Source: Pseudarthrobacter sp. IC2-21
GTDB lineage: Bacteria > Actinomycetota > Actinomycetes > Actinomycetales > Micrococcaceae
Direction of reading: 5' to 3'
DNA length: 64,000 bases
Assembly: GCF_034048115.1 (NCBI RefSeq)
Contig: NZ_CP139145.1
Span: 3,224,001 to 3,288,000 of the forward strand
Part shown: positions 8,454 to 17,021 of the stretch, in pieces
Position numbering within the stretch: the stretch's first letter is position 1
How the letters are laid out: the number at the start of each line of letters is the position of its first letter
The notes under the pieces: model-generated
The model's database searches: none
Told to the model about the DNA's origin: nothing
Seen by the model: the letters and a program-made list of their open reading frames with translations, nothing else
Made by a program: the position numbers and the translations under genes

Positions 8454-9783
8454 GAGCCACCACCAGCACGCTGCCCGCCCGCGGCGGCGACTGCCAGGTG
8501 TTGATCCCGGGACGCCGGAACAGGCCCCGCGAGCGCACGATGCAGCCCACTGCGGCCGTCAGCTGAACCAAGTCCATGATGTAGAACAGGAAGTAGGCCG
8601 TCGGCGCGTAACAGGACAGCCGCACGCGTTCCCGCGTGGTCAGGTTCTCATCCAACCAGACGGTCAGCAGTGTGTAGGCCGTGATGGTCGCGTAGGCACC
8701 GAGTATCAGGGTGGGCGTCTTAGTGACCAGCGACCAGTACACCGCATACGTCCAGGCCAGGGGCGAGACGAGCAGCGTGAACTCGCTGAACACCGCCATC
8801 GGCATCCGGTAGTAGGCCAAAGTGCCGCTGTAGCGTCGACTCGGGTTGAAGATCATGGCGCGATACTTGATGAGGTTCTGGATGCTGCCGTACTTCCACC
8901 GGTAACGCTGCTTGGCCAGGGCACGGAGCGTGAGTACGCCCTCGGTCTTCGCAACGATGTCAGCGCCGTAGACCATGCGGAAGCGCCGGTTGCCCAGGCT
9001 GGTGACCTTGGCGCTCAGGCCGATGTCCTCCGTCACGGTGTCAGTGTCATAAAAGCCGACCTTGCGCAGGACGCGCATCCGATAGGTGGAAGCCACTCCT
9101 CCCACCACGAACTCACAGTTCAGCAGCGAATAGAGCTTCTTCGAGCGGTAGCCGATCATGTGCTCGAACCGCTGCAGGATGCCGAGCGCCGTCGACTCTT
9201 CCAGGATCTGCACATTGGCGGCCACACCGGCCACGTACGGATCCTCGAAGTAGGACAGCGCATTGAAAATGGAGTCGGGCTCGATGATCGAATCGGCGTC
9301 CAGCGTCATCACGAACTGGCCGCGCGCGAGGCGGCGAAGGACCACGTTCAACGCTGCGCCCTTGCCGACGTTCTTATGCATCCGCACGATCCGCAGGTTC
9401 ATGTCGGGGTGGCGCACCTGGTAGTCGCGGACCAGCCGGCCTGTGAGATCGGTGGACGCGTCATCGGCGACGATGGTTTCGATCGAGCGGTAGGTGCTCC
9501 GCCGGATCGAGTCAAGAGTCCGGACGATCACCGCCTCCTCGTTATGGGCGGCAATGATGATGGAGACCAAACCGGGCACTTCGGGAAGCGCTCGGCAGGT
9601 CCACGTTGCCGTGGCCGCGCACTCCGCCTCGTACTCCACGGGGAGCCGGACGGCTTTCACCCCCCTCCTGCGCTGCTGCCAAACGTCATAGAAGTTGGCG
9701 CCTACCAGGTAAAAGCCGAAGTGCACGACGTAGAGGATGCTGACGCCGGCGAACAACCAAAAGATCAGGAGGGGGATGTCCAT
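8446..9783 (-). CDS. Processive GT2 family glycosyltransferase (PgaC/hyaluronan-synthase-like)
   Basis: Membrane synthase predicted to polymerise a beta-linked amino sugar from UDP-sugar and export it. ATG 9783 is preferred because it has GGAG 9 nt upstream and begins at the first transmembrane helix; the longer frame upstream is a shadow of the preceding gene. The 445-aa product has an N-terminal helix (5-28), a GT-A domain with VADDAS (Asp107/108), LDAD (161-164), TED (251-253) and QRYRW (292-296), then about four C-terminal helices. These are the complete processive GT2 motifs. Two deacetylases downstream make an N-acetylhexosamine polymer the likeliest product, but this is not proven by sequence. 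Confidence 0.92.
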   Translation of the reverse strand: MDIPLLIFWLFAGVSILYVVHFGFYLVGANFYDVWQQRRRGVKAVRLPVEYEAECAATATWTCRALPEVPGLVSIIIAAHNEEAVIVRTLDSIRRSTYRSIETIVADDASTDLTGRLVRDYQVRHPDMNLRIVRMHKNVGKGAALNVVLRRLARGQFVMTLDADSIIEPDSIFNALSYFEDPYVAGVAANVQILEESTALGILQRFEHMIGYRSKKLYSLLNCEFVVGGVASTYRMRVLRKVGFYDTDTVTEDIGLSAKVTSLGNRRFRMVYGADIVAKTEGVLTLRALAKQRYRWKYGSIQNLIKYRAMIFNPSRRYSGTLAYYRMPMAVFSEFTLLVSPLAWTYAVYWSLVTKTPTLILGAYATITAYTLLTVWLDENLTTRERVRLSCYAPTAYFLFYIMDLVQLTAAVGCIVRSRGLFRRPGINTWQSPPRAGSVLVVARA

Positions 9784-10115
9784 GCCGGTGGCTCCGTGGA
9801 ATTGGAAGCGAGCGCGGGCGGCACCTGAACGGTGGCCGGCTGGACCACCTCCGCAGTGGCCGTGGTGGTTGACGCGGCAGCCGGAGCGGGGTCGCTCGGC
9901 GGCACGGCCTGGACAAGAGCCATGCGGGCGGCACGTCGGCGGGCTCCACGCCGATAGAGCCCGATGCCCACGAAGCGCACCACCACGGTGAGCAGCACCA
10001 GGCCCCATAGCACCACGCTCAGCTGTGACACGAAGCCAAGCAGCCCCTCAAACAACGCGCCATCCCGGCCGAAGGTCGCCTGGGCAGGCAGTGAGACGCT
10101 TTGGAGGGGCGTCAT
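9765..10115 (-). CDS. Small membrane protein heading the polysaccharide operon
   Basis: Not recognised from a named family. With ATG 10115 (GGAGAG about 8 nt upstream) it is 116 aa. It has a short N-terminal segment, one strong hydrophobic helix (about residues 22-48), a basic RRGARRRAAR stop-transfer stretch and an Ala/Pro/Thr-rich tail of about 50 residues. It overlaps the synthase start by 19 bp, so the two are probably translated together. By position it recalls PgaD, the small membrane partner of the PgaC synthase, but there is no convincing sequence likeness and the topology differs. A role as synthase accessory or c-di-GMP-responsive partner is only a guess. Confidence 0.72.
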   Translation of the reverse strand: MTPLQSVSLPAQATFGRDGALFEGLLGFVSQLSVVLWGLVLLTVVVRFVGIGLYRRGARRRAARMALVQAVPPSDPAPAAASTTTATAEVVQPATVQVPPALASNSTEPPAWTSPS

Positions 10116-10722
10116 TGGAGGCTCTCCGCTGCTGCAAACCTGCAGGCCCCAGCGGCCCTGCCGCCGGCCCGATCCTCGGCTTCTGTGAAGACATGCGTCA
10201 TTGCATTTCCCTGTCTCGAGCAGGATCAAGATGTTGTCATTGGCCGCGGGCGGGGTTGCTTCCGCCCCTGGGCGTAGTCAAGCCGGGCTCGAAGTACCCT
10301 CGGTACGTGCCACTGCACGTCATCAGACGCAGGCGGACCGCGCTGTCCGTGGACGGCGGCTGAGACGGCAGGAGCGGGAACGGGGTTCCGCTTACTGAAA
10401 CCGGCAGGCAACGGATCGGGCGGGCAGTGCCGCGACGCTCCCCATCTAGGCTCCGGGGTGTCGATACCTATTGAGGGGTTTCATGACGAGTCTCTGAAGC
10501 GGGGCCTTCCAGGAGCAGTATTCCCGGCCCATTGGTAAATCCAAGTTACGTAGCGCTGAGGAGGCCAAACACGAGTAGTCGGTACTCGAAAAGATTCTTG
10601 GGGGTACTTACGGAAGGGGCCAGGTTAACGTCAGGAATTAGGTGGCAGCCCAGAAGGCAGGGGTACTGGGTACCTCCCCGCAATGAACGTTAGGTACCCC
10701 CTGTGGAAGCCGCCAGGACAAC
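10116..10722. promoter_or_regulatory. Long intergenic leader of the polysaccharide operon
   Basis: About 607 bp with no convincing gene, between the polysaccharide operon and the GABA terminator. It holds the 20-bp dyad at 10570-10589 and several GTACC/GGTAC clusters (around 10291-10306, 10602-10610, 10661-10675 and 10692-10700). These include inverted GGGGTACT/GGTACCCC combinations. I looked for c-di-GMP-I and c-di-AMP riboswitch signatures on the minus strand and could not place them. If the promoter lies near the dyad, the 5' untranslated region would be about 450 nt. Confidence 0.5.
10570..10589. promoter_or_regulatory. Dyad CGAGTA-N5-TACTCG, shared with 56482-56501
   Basis: The 20-mer CACGAGTAGTCGGTACTCGA contains a perfect 6-bp inverted repeat around a 5-bp centre. 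The same 20-mer with one change (G to A in the centre) occurs at 56482-56501. Both copies lie upstream of minus-strand operons, here 455 bp before the polysaccharide operon. Dyad form and position fit a transcription-factor operator; the factor is unknown. Confidence 0.6.
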
Positions 10723-10763
10723 GAGAAGGCAGCACCCCGGACGCCCGGAGGTGCTGCCTTCTC
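10723..10763 (-). terminator. Terminator hairpin after the GABA operon
   Basis: Perfect 14-bp stem: GAGAAGGCAGCACC at 10723-10736 pairs with GGTGCTGCCTTCTC at 10750-10763 around a 13-nt loop. It lies 29 bp beyond the stop of the aminotransferase gene. There is no strong U-tract, as is common in actinobacteria. Confidence 0.8.
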
Positions 10764-10791
10764 CCGCACTCTTGGGTGCGGGCTTGCTGCG

Positions 10792-12174
10792 CTAGGCGTT
10801 CGCCCTGATGGCACCGGCCAGGACGTCCAGGCCGTCGATCAGGAGCTCGTCGCTGATCACCAGCGGGGGCAGCAGGCGGATCACGTTCCCGTACGTGCCG
10901 CAGGTGAGGATGATGACACCCTCCTTGAGGCAGGCTGCTGCCACGGTTTTGGTCAGCTCAGGGTTGGGATCCTTCGAACCGGCGTGGACCAGTTCGATGG
11001 CCAGCATCGCACCGCGGCCCCGGACATCACCCACAACGGCCTTTCCGGCGCCGGCCAGTTCTTCCTGCAGGGCCTGCAGCCGGCCGGTAGCCAGTTCCTC
11101 GATATGCCGGGCCCGCCCCGCCAGGTTGTACTCCTCCATGGAACCGATCGCAGCCAGGGCCGCCGCGCACGCCACCGGGTTTCCGCCGTACGTTCCGCCC
11201 AGGCCTCCCGCGTGGACGGCGTCGAGCAGGTCGGCGCGGCCGGTGATGGCGGAGAGCGGCATGCCGCCGGCGATGCCCTTGGCCATGGTGATGATGTCCG
11301 GGACCACGCCTTCGTGGTTGACGGCGAACCATTCACCGGTGCGGCAGAATCCGGACTGGACCTCGTCGGCGATGAGGACGATGCCCTTGTCCCGGGCCCA
11401 GGCGGCCAGGGCTGGCAGGAAGCCCTCGGCCGGGACAATGAAGCCGCCCTCGCCCTGGATCGGTTCGATGATGACCGCCGCCACCAGGTCCGCGCCGATC
11501 TGCTTTTCAATCATGGTGATGGCGCGCTGGGCGGCCTCGGTGCCGGTGAGCTCCGGGTTTTCCTCGCGGTACGGGTAACTCATGGGCATGCGGTAGATCT
11601 CGGGCGCGAACGGGCCAAAGCTCCCGCCGGGCCCCGACTTGTACGGCATGGCCTTGGCCGTCAGCGCCATGGTCAGGTTGGTGCGGCCGTGGTAGGCGTG
11701 GTCAAAGGCGACGACGGCGTCACGCCCCGTGGCGATGCGGGCCACCTTCACGGCGTTCTCCACTGCCTCCGCGCCGGAGTTGAAGAGTACGGTGCGCTTC
11801 TCATGCTCGCCGGGGGTCAGCCGGTTCAGCTGTTCGGCGAGGGCCACATAGCTTTCGTACGGGGTGATCATGAAACAGGTGTGGGTGAAGTGTTCCACCG
11901 CTTCTTTCACGGCCCCCACCACGGCGGGATCCGACGCGCCAACGCTGGTCACGGCGATGCCCGAGCCGAGGTCGATGAAGGAGTTCCCGTCCACGTCGTG
12001 GATGATTCCGCCGTCGGCATCGGCCACATAGACCGGGACGCTCGAGGCGACGCCGGCGGCAACCACGGCCCGGCGGCGTTCGGTCAGGGCGATGGATTTG
12101 GGGCCGGGGAAGTCGGCCTGGACGCGGCGCTTCTGTTCCAGGCGGAAGACGATGTCATGTGCGGTGGTAGTCAT
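10792..12174 (-). CDS. gabT: 4-aminobutyrate aminotransferase
   Basis: Class-III PLP-dependent aminotransferase (460 aa) moving the amino group of GABA to 2-oxoglutarate, giving succinate semialdehyde and glutamate. Visible family marks are NSGAEAVENAVKVAR (132-146), DHAYHGRTNLTMALT, IIEPIQGEGGF (235-245), Asp270 in IADEVQSG, which contacts the PLP pyridine nitrogen, and the PLP lysine Lys299 in TMAKGIAGG. Length and motifs match actinobacterial GabT. It follows the aldehyde dehydrogenase by about 50 bp on the same strand; the two are probably co-transcribed and controlled by the divergent PucR protein. Confidence 0.93.
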   Translation of the reverse strand: MTTTAHDIVFRLEQKRRVQADFPGPKSIALTERRRAVVAAGVASSVPVYVADADGGIIHDVDGNSFIDLGSGIAVTSVGASDPAVVGAVKEAVEHFTHTCFMITPYESYVALAEQLNRLTPGEHEKRTVLFNSGAEAVENAVKVARIATGRDAVVAFDHAYHGRTNLTMALTAKAMPYKSGPGGSFGPFAPEIYRMPMSYPYREENPELTGTEAAQRAITMIEKQIGADLVAAVIIEPIQGEGGFIVPAEGFLPALAAWARDKGIVLIADEVQSGFCRTGEWFAVNHEGVVPDIITMAKGIAGGMPLSAITGRADLLDAVHAGGLGGTYGGNPVACAAALAAIGSMEEYNLAGRARHIEELATGRLQALQEELAGAGKAVVGDVRGRGAMLAIELVHAGSKDPNPELTKTVAAACLKEGVIILTCGTYGNVIRLLPPLVISDELLIDGLDVLAGAIRANA

Positions 12175-12224
12175 GGGTGTCTCTTTCGTGGTTCCTGCGG
12201 AGGAAGTTTGGTTAGGCGGCCGGG

Positions 12225-13655
12225 TCAGGCGTCAAGCGCACTCATCACGTGCTTGATGCGCGTGTAGTCCTCGACGCCGTACATGGACAGGTCCTTGCCG
12301 TAGCCGGACTGCTTGAAACCGCCGTGGGGCATTTCGGCAGTGAGCAGGATGTGGGTGTTGATCCAGACGGCCCCGAAGTCCAGGTCGCGGCTCATCCGCA
12401 TGGCCGTGCCGTGATCGGTGGTCCAGACGCTGGAAGCCAGGGCGTAATCGACGTCGTTTGCCAGCTCCAGCGCCTCGGCCTCCGTGGTGAATTTCTGCAC
12501 GGTGATGACCGGGCCGAAGGTTTCCTTCTGCACAATGTCGTCCGTCTGCTTTGCCCCGGTGATGATGGTCGGTTCGAAGAAAAAGCCCTTCTCCCCCGCC
12601 CGGTGGCCGCCGGTGACGATCCTGCAGTTCTCCGGGAGGTGCTCCACCACTGAGGTGACGGCGTTGAAGTGATTGACGTTGTTCAGCGGGCCGAAGTAGT
12701 TCTCTTCATCGTTCTGCGAGCCGGTGTGCAGGGTCTTGGTGTGCTCCACCATGGCCGCCACCACGTCGTCATGCACGGAATCCTCCACCAGGACACGGGT
12801 GATCGCCGTGCAGTCCTGGCCGGCGTTGAAGAACGCGAATTCGGCGATGGCGGCGGCGCTCTTCTTGATGTCCGCGTCCTTGAAGACGATGGCCGGCGCC
12901 TTGCCGCCGAGCTCCAGGTGGGCGCGCTTGAGGCCGCGTGCAGCACCGGAAGCCACCGCAATGCCGGCCCGGACGGACCCGGTGATGGACACCAGGCCGG
13001 GAACCTTGTGCTCCACCATCAGCGCACCGGTTTCGCCCGTTCCCAGGACCACGTTCAGGACCCCGGCGGGCAGGATGTCCCCGGCAAGCCGGGCCAGCAC
13101 CAGGGTGGACTCGGGCGTGGTGTCCGAGGGCTTGAGCACCACGGTGTTACCGGCAGCCAGGGCCGGGCCGATCTTCCAGATGGCCATCAGGAAGGGGTAA
13201 TTCCACGGCGCCACCTGCGCCACCACCCCGATGGGCTCGCGGCGGACGAACGAGGTGTGCCCCTCGAAATACTCGCCCGCGGATTTGCCTTCCAGGATGC
13301 GCGCCGCGCCGGCAAAGAAACGCAGCTGGTCCGCTCCGGTAGCCACTTCCTCGGCTGCTATCAGCGAGCGCACCTGGCCTGTGTTGCGGTGCTGCGCCTC
13401 GACCAGTTCGTCGCTGTGTGCCTCAATGGCGTCGGCGAGCTTGAGGAGCATCAGCTGGCGTTGGCCGGGGGTGACCTGCTTCCAGCTTTTGAAGGCATCC
13501 TTCGCCGCGGCCATGGCGGCGTCCACGTCCGCCTGCACGGAAACCGGCGCCTTCGCCACCAGCTCACCGTTGGTGGGGTTGACGATGTCCAACAGGGTGG
13601 TGCCGGCCGGGGTGACAAACTCGCCGTTGATGAAGTTCTGCAAGGTCTGAACCAC
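12225..13655 (-). CDS. Aminobutyraldehyde / succinate-semialdehyde-type aldehyde dehydrogenase
   Basis: NAD(P)-dependent aldehyde dehydrogenase (476 aa) with the Rossmann segment APWNYPFLMAIWK, glycine-rich ITGSVRAG, general base Glu in LELGGKAP (about 248) and catalytic Cys in NAGQDCTA (about 282). Overall it looks most like gamma-aminobutyraldehyde dehydrogenase (PatD/PuuC group), which would feed GABA to the neighbouring GabT; succinate-semialdehyde oxidation is the alternative. Start choice: an in-frame TTG at 13664 directly abuts the AAAGAGG sequence, leaving no spacing. GTG 13655 lies 9 nt from it and is therefore preferred. The gene is divergent from pucR. Confidence 0.88.
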   Translation of the reverse strand: MVQTLQNFINGEFVTPAGTTLLDIVNPTNGELVAKAPVSVQADVDAAMAAAKDAFKSWKQVTPGQRQLMLLKLADAIEAHSDELVEAQHRNTGQVRSLIAAEEVATGADQLRFFAGAARILEGKSAGEYFEGHTSFVRREPIGVVAQVAPWNYPFLMAIWKIGPALAAGNTVVLKPSDTTPESTLVLARLAGDILPAGVLNVVLGTGETGALMVEHKVPGLVSITGSVRAGIAVASGAARGLKRAHLELGGKAPAIVFKDADIKKSAAAIAEFAFFNAGQDCTAITRVLVEDSVHDDVVAAMVEHTKTLHTGSQNDEENYFGPLNNVNHFNAVTSVVEHLPENCRIVTGGHRAGEKGFFFEPTIITGAKQTDDIVQKETFGPVITVQKFTTEAEALELANDVDYALASSVWTTDHGTAMRMSRDLDFGAVWINTHILLTAEMPHGGFKQSGYGKDLSMYGVEDYTRIKHVMSALDA

Positions 13656-13800
13656 GGTGTACAACCTCTTTCAGGGGAAACGGTAGGGTGTTGCAGCTGC
13701 TCTGAGCCTATGCCCCCGCCGAAAGGACGGGAATAGCCACCTGCACACCGTCCGGGGCCATGTTTAGTGCGGCCGCCCAGCGCACGTCTATTCTTGGCGT

Positions 13801-15234
13801 ATGGCCATTTCCCTCGCGATGCTGCTCGGTGTCCAGTCGCTACACCTGTCCAAGGCCGGGCTGGCGGAGACCACCTGGCACCACGACATCAATTGGGTGG
13901 CGGTCACGGAACTGGAGGACCCGCAACGCTTCCTCAACGGCGGGGAACTGGTCCTGACCACCGGAATGCGCCTGCGCTCCGCACCCGAACAGCGGCGGTT
14001 TGTCCGCCAGGTCCAGCGTGCGGGAGCCGTAGGGATCGGATTCGGCACCGGGCTCACGCACGATGACGTCCCGCCGGCGCTCCTTGCCGAGGCCAACCGC
14101 TGGGGGCTTCCGGTGGTCCGGGTCCCCTACGAAACGCCCTTCATCGCCATCGGAAAACTGGTGGCGGACGCGCAGTCCGCGGACCATGTGGCCAAGCTGG
14201 AACGCCTGATCGCCGGCCACCAGATCCTGGCGCGCGCACTCCTGACCGGCGGCGGCCTGACCCAGCTCCTGAAACACCTCGGTGGCATGCTCCGCACGGA
14301 CATCGCCCTGACGCAGTTCACGGCCCTCTTGTACAACAGCTCCCCCGAGCATCCCTCGGCCCGTACCTGGGCCTCCTACCCCATCCCCACCGGACGCCGC
14401 GATGCCTGCACCCTCTGGGTGCGCCTTCCTTTCGAGGATTCCGGCATCATCAGCTACGCCCAGAACCTGATCAGCGTGGAGCTGAACAACATGGTTAAGC
14501 AGCGCCAGGCCCAGCGGGCCCTGTGCGGCCAGGTCCTGGAAGACGTCATCCACGGGGCCCTTGAGACGAGCGAGGCCCAGCGCCGGCTGGCCGGCGTGGG
14601 CGTGAACAGCACCCGCCGGAACGTGGTGCTGCTGGCCGTATCCGCTGCCCATCACAAGGCATTGGTGAGCACCTCGGTGCCGCAGTCGCTGGAGAACGCG
14701 GTTGCCGCCGTCGTCGGCCAGGACCTGGTGGTGGTGGTGCACGACGACGGCAGCGGGGCTTCCGAGCTGGCGCGCCAGCTCAGCTCGCACCTGGCCGAGG
14801 CCGGGATTCACGCGACGATCGGGATCGGGGGCGCGTACACCAAGCCGAACGGCCTGCGCTGGAGCTACTTCGAGGCCAGGGACGCGGCCAGCCACGGCCT
14901 GCCCGTCAATGAGCCCGAGCGCCTCAGCCTGACGTCGCTGCTCCTGGCCAGCGAGGATGTCCCCCTCGCGGACATGGCAAACGAATCCCTCAGCCCGCTG
15001 CGCACGTTCGACGCCACCCACGGCTCCGAGCTGATGGCAACGCTGGAAAGCTATCTGAACCACAACGGCTCCGTGGCCGCCGTCGCCGAGGCCCTGACCC
15101 TGCACCGCAACACGGTACGCTACCGGCTGGCCCAGATCACCGAACTGACCGGCTACGATCCCTCGCTCACCGCGGACAGGGTCCAGCTCTGGCTCGCCCT
15201 CGCCGTCACCCGGCTCGGCGCACGGCAGGTCTGA
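13801..15234 (+). CDS. PucR-family transcriptional regulator
   Basis: 477-residue regulator with an N-terminal PucR ligand domain (about 1-130), a middle GGDEF-like regulatory segment and a C-terminal helix-turn-helix (about 425-470, NGSVAAVAEALTLHRNTVRYRLAQI). PucR-type proteins activate catabolic genes in response to nitrogenous ligands. Divergence from the GABA genes, about 145 bp away, makes these its likely targets. No Shine-Dalgarno is visible before ATG 13801. Instead a -10-like TATTCT lies at 13789-13794, six nucleotides upstream, consistent with a leaderless transcript. Confidence 0.88.
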   Translation: MAISLAMLLGVQSLHLSKAGLAETTWHHDINWVAVTELEDPQRFLNGGELVLTTGMRLRSAPEQRRFVRQVQRAGAVGIGFGTGLTHDDVPPALLAEANRWGLPVVRVPYETPFIAIGKLVADAQSADHVAKLERLIAGHQILARALLTGGGLTQLLKHLGGMLRTDIALTQFTALLYNSSPEHPSARTWASYPIPTGRRDACTLWVRLPFEDSGIISYAQNLISVELNNMVKQRQAQRALCGQVLEDVIHGALETSEAQRRLAGVGVNSTRRNVVLLAVSAAHHKALVSTSVPQSLENAVAAVVGQDLVVVVHDDGSGASELARQLSSHLAEAGIHATIGIGGAYTKPNGLRWSYFEARDAASHGLPVNEPERLSLTSLLLASEDVPLADMANESLSPLRTFDATHGSELMATLESYLNHNGSVAAVAEALTLHRNTVRYRLAQITELTGYDPSLTADRVQLWLALAVTRLGARQV

Positions 15235-15252
15235 CGTCCCCGGCTTCAAGGC

Positions 15253-15314
15253 AACGCGGGGTCACTAAACGCCCGATAAACCGCGGAGGAGGGACGTTAC
15301 CCGACCCCGCGTTT
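15253..15314. repeat. Family A intergenic inverted repeat, copy 1
   Basis: Left arm AACGCGGGGTCAC (15253-15265) and right arm GACCCCGCGTTT (15303-15314) are complementary. CGCCCGAT follows the left arm, as in the other copies (22393-22457, 58635-58695). The element lies between convergent genes. The right arm runs into the CYTH-CHAD gene, encoding its last residues (KRGVG) just before the stop. Confidence 0.75.
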
Positions 15315-16889
15315 GAGTAGCCGGCGGGACTTCCTGCGCGCTTTCCAGTACTTGGCCTCGGCCTCTGCTGCCAACTGGACCTGCCGGGTATGCAGCGTGA
15401 CGAAGGCCGAGGCTTCCGCTTCCGGCAGGTCCGGATCGGCCGCCAGCACGGCCAGCAGGTCCCTGGCCACCACACTGTCGTGGAAGTCACCGAGGATGGA
15501 CTGCTGCCGGTGGGCAGCCTGGACAATTTTCGAGGCGCGTTTGCCGTGGACCGGCACCACAGACTCGGCCACGTGGCGCAGCCGCTTGGCATCTTTCCTG
15601 ACATCGTGCAGCGCCGTCTCGTGCTGAGCTCCCCGCCGGGACCGCTTGACGGCCTTGGCTGCGCGCCGCAGCCGCCTGGCCGCTTTGGCCACCACTTTTC
15701 CGGCCGTCTTCCGGGCCGGGGCCGCGGCCTGGGGCCGGACCGGCGGCCGGCTGCTGAAAGCATCGAGGTCGTCAAGAAGCCGGAAGTACCGCTCGGACAG
15801 CAGCGCCTTCTGGAGCTTCCGGTAGGACGTGTCCAGGCGGTTGCCCAGCTCCTCCTCCAACCGGGCCGCCACCGCCGCCGCTGCCTCACCCTCCGGGAGC
15901 TCGGCCGCGTGCCCCCGCAGCCGGTCCAGCATCACATCGGCGTCCCGCGGCGCTCCCAGCACGCCCCCGAGCCACTTCAGCTCATCCCGCAGGCGCCTCA
16001 CCGCCCCGGCACTGTAAAGCCGGCGGTAAGCCGCCAGCGCGGACCGGGCCCTGCGGGTGGCAGAGCGAAGCTGGTGCACCGCTTCGGGCTGCTCCAGCCG
16101 GACCTCCGGATCATGGGCAAGGATTTCGCGGATCTGCGCAGCCAGGTAAGCAGCCAGAAGCTCTGAGGCGGGGCCCTTTTTACGTGGACCCGCATTGTTT
16201 GGCGGCACGGCGCCGGTGACGTCATCCGCCGGGACCTTGGCTTCAGTCCCCTGCAGGGCCTTTGCCAGCTTGGACCCGTGGCCGGCAGGGCTGGCCCCGG
16301 CAGCCGTGAGGACGTCCTCGGCGGCAGGAAAGAGCTCCGGGCTTCCATGAACCAGTTCGAGCTCCCATTCCCGCCACTGCCGGGTATCCGAGTCACCGTC
16401 CTGCGCGCCGCTGCTCTTGAGGACTTGTGCGGTGACCTGATCGTCCGCCAGGTCCGCGAGGTGCACCCCGTCCTCCCCATAAAGCGGATAGGTGGTGCGC
16501 TGGGTCTCCAGCCGGACAACGGGCAGCGGATCGTCGCCGCGCAAATACACCAGCAGGTGCGCCAGCAGGCTGTCAGGCACGACGCCGGGCTGGCCGAGCG
16601 GCGCGTGAAGCTCGCGGCGGCGCCGGGGTCCTGACGCGGAATCCGCGTCCTGGGAGGCTTCAGGCGGCAGCTTCGCGTGCCACCCGGCGTCGTGGCCGCC
16701 CACCCTGCGCCGGAGGGTGATCCCGCGGGCAGCGAGCGCCGAGCCTTCGGTGTCGAAGTACACCGCCTCGAGACGGTCCACGCGAGGCTCCCCCACCCGG
16801 GCGACCCCGGGGACCAACCGAAGGTCAGGCACCTCGGCGTCAGCGCCGACGTCGTACTTCTTCTCGACCTCAACTTGCTGGGAAGCCAT
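15297..16889 (-). CDS. CYTH and CHAD domain protein
   Basis: 530-residue cytoplasmic protein. The N-terminal CYTH (triphosphate tunnel) domain begins with the ExExK signature VEVEKKY near residue 4 and continues through YFDT and LRRRVGG to about residue 215. After a linker, the C-terminal CHAD domain (about 260-505) is alpha-helical and rich in His/Arg/Lys, for example HQLRSATRRARSALAAYR and HDVRKDAKRLRHVAES. CHAD domains are known to bind inorganic polyphosphate and CYTH domains act on triphosphates, so polyphosphate-associated chemistry is expected. ATG 16889 is chosen over an upstream in-frame ATG because GGAAGG lies about 10 nt before it and CYTH proteins start close to ExExK. The C-terminus comes from a family A repeat arm. 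Confidence 0.9.
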   Translation of the reverse strand: MASQQVEVEKKYDVGADAEVPDLRLVPGVARVGEPRVDRLEAVYFDTEGSALAARGITLRRRVGGHDAGWHAKLPPEASQDADSASGPRRRRELHAPLGQPGVVPDSLLAHLLVYLRGDDPLPVVRLETQRTTYPLYGEDGVHLADLADDQVTAQVLKSSGAQDGDSDTRQWREWELELVHGSPELFPAAEDVLTAAGASPAGHGSKLAKALQGTEAKVPADDVTGAVPPNNAGPRKKGPASELLAAYLAAQIREILAHDPEVRLEQPEAVHQLRSATRRARSALAAYRRLYSAGAVRRLRDELKWLGGVLGAPRDADVMLDRLRGHAAELPEGEAAAAVAARLEEELGNRLDTSYRKLQKALLSERYFRLLDDLDAFSSRPPVRPQAAAPARKTAGKVVAKAARRLRRAAKAVKRSRRGAQHETALHDVRKDAKRLRHVAESVVPVHGKRASKIVQAAHRQQSILGDFHDSVVARDLLAVLAADPDLPEAEASAFVTLHTRQVQLAAEAEAKYWKARRKSRRLLKRGVG

Positions 16890-16987
16890 AACCAGCCGTC
16901 CTTCCGCCTTCGCCGGGCCCCGTGCGGCCTGCTGGCCTGAGTCTATGCCCGGGAGGTTAATTGCAGAGAGATTCCCCACAGAAACTC

Positions 16988-17010
16988 AGACATCATACGT
17001 CTAACGTCTA
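16988..17010 (+). promoter_or_regulatory. Candidate GntR operator before the MFS-gntR pair
   Basis: Dyad AGAC-N7-GTCT (16988-17002) overlaps a tandem ACGTCTA repeat (16997-17010), 12 bp before the transporter start. FadR-subfamily regulators often bind short dyads next to their own operon, and such a regulator is encoded by the second gene here. Weak evidence on its own. Confidence 0.4.
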
Positions 17011-17021
17011 ACCTGAAAAGC

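Noticed and set aside
10116..10440. c-di-GMP-I or c-di-AMP riboswitch in the polysaccharide leader
   Set aside because: Isolated fragments looked suggestive, but the conserved core and paired helices could not be assembled.
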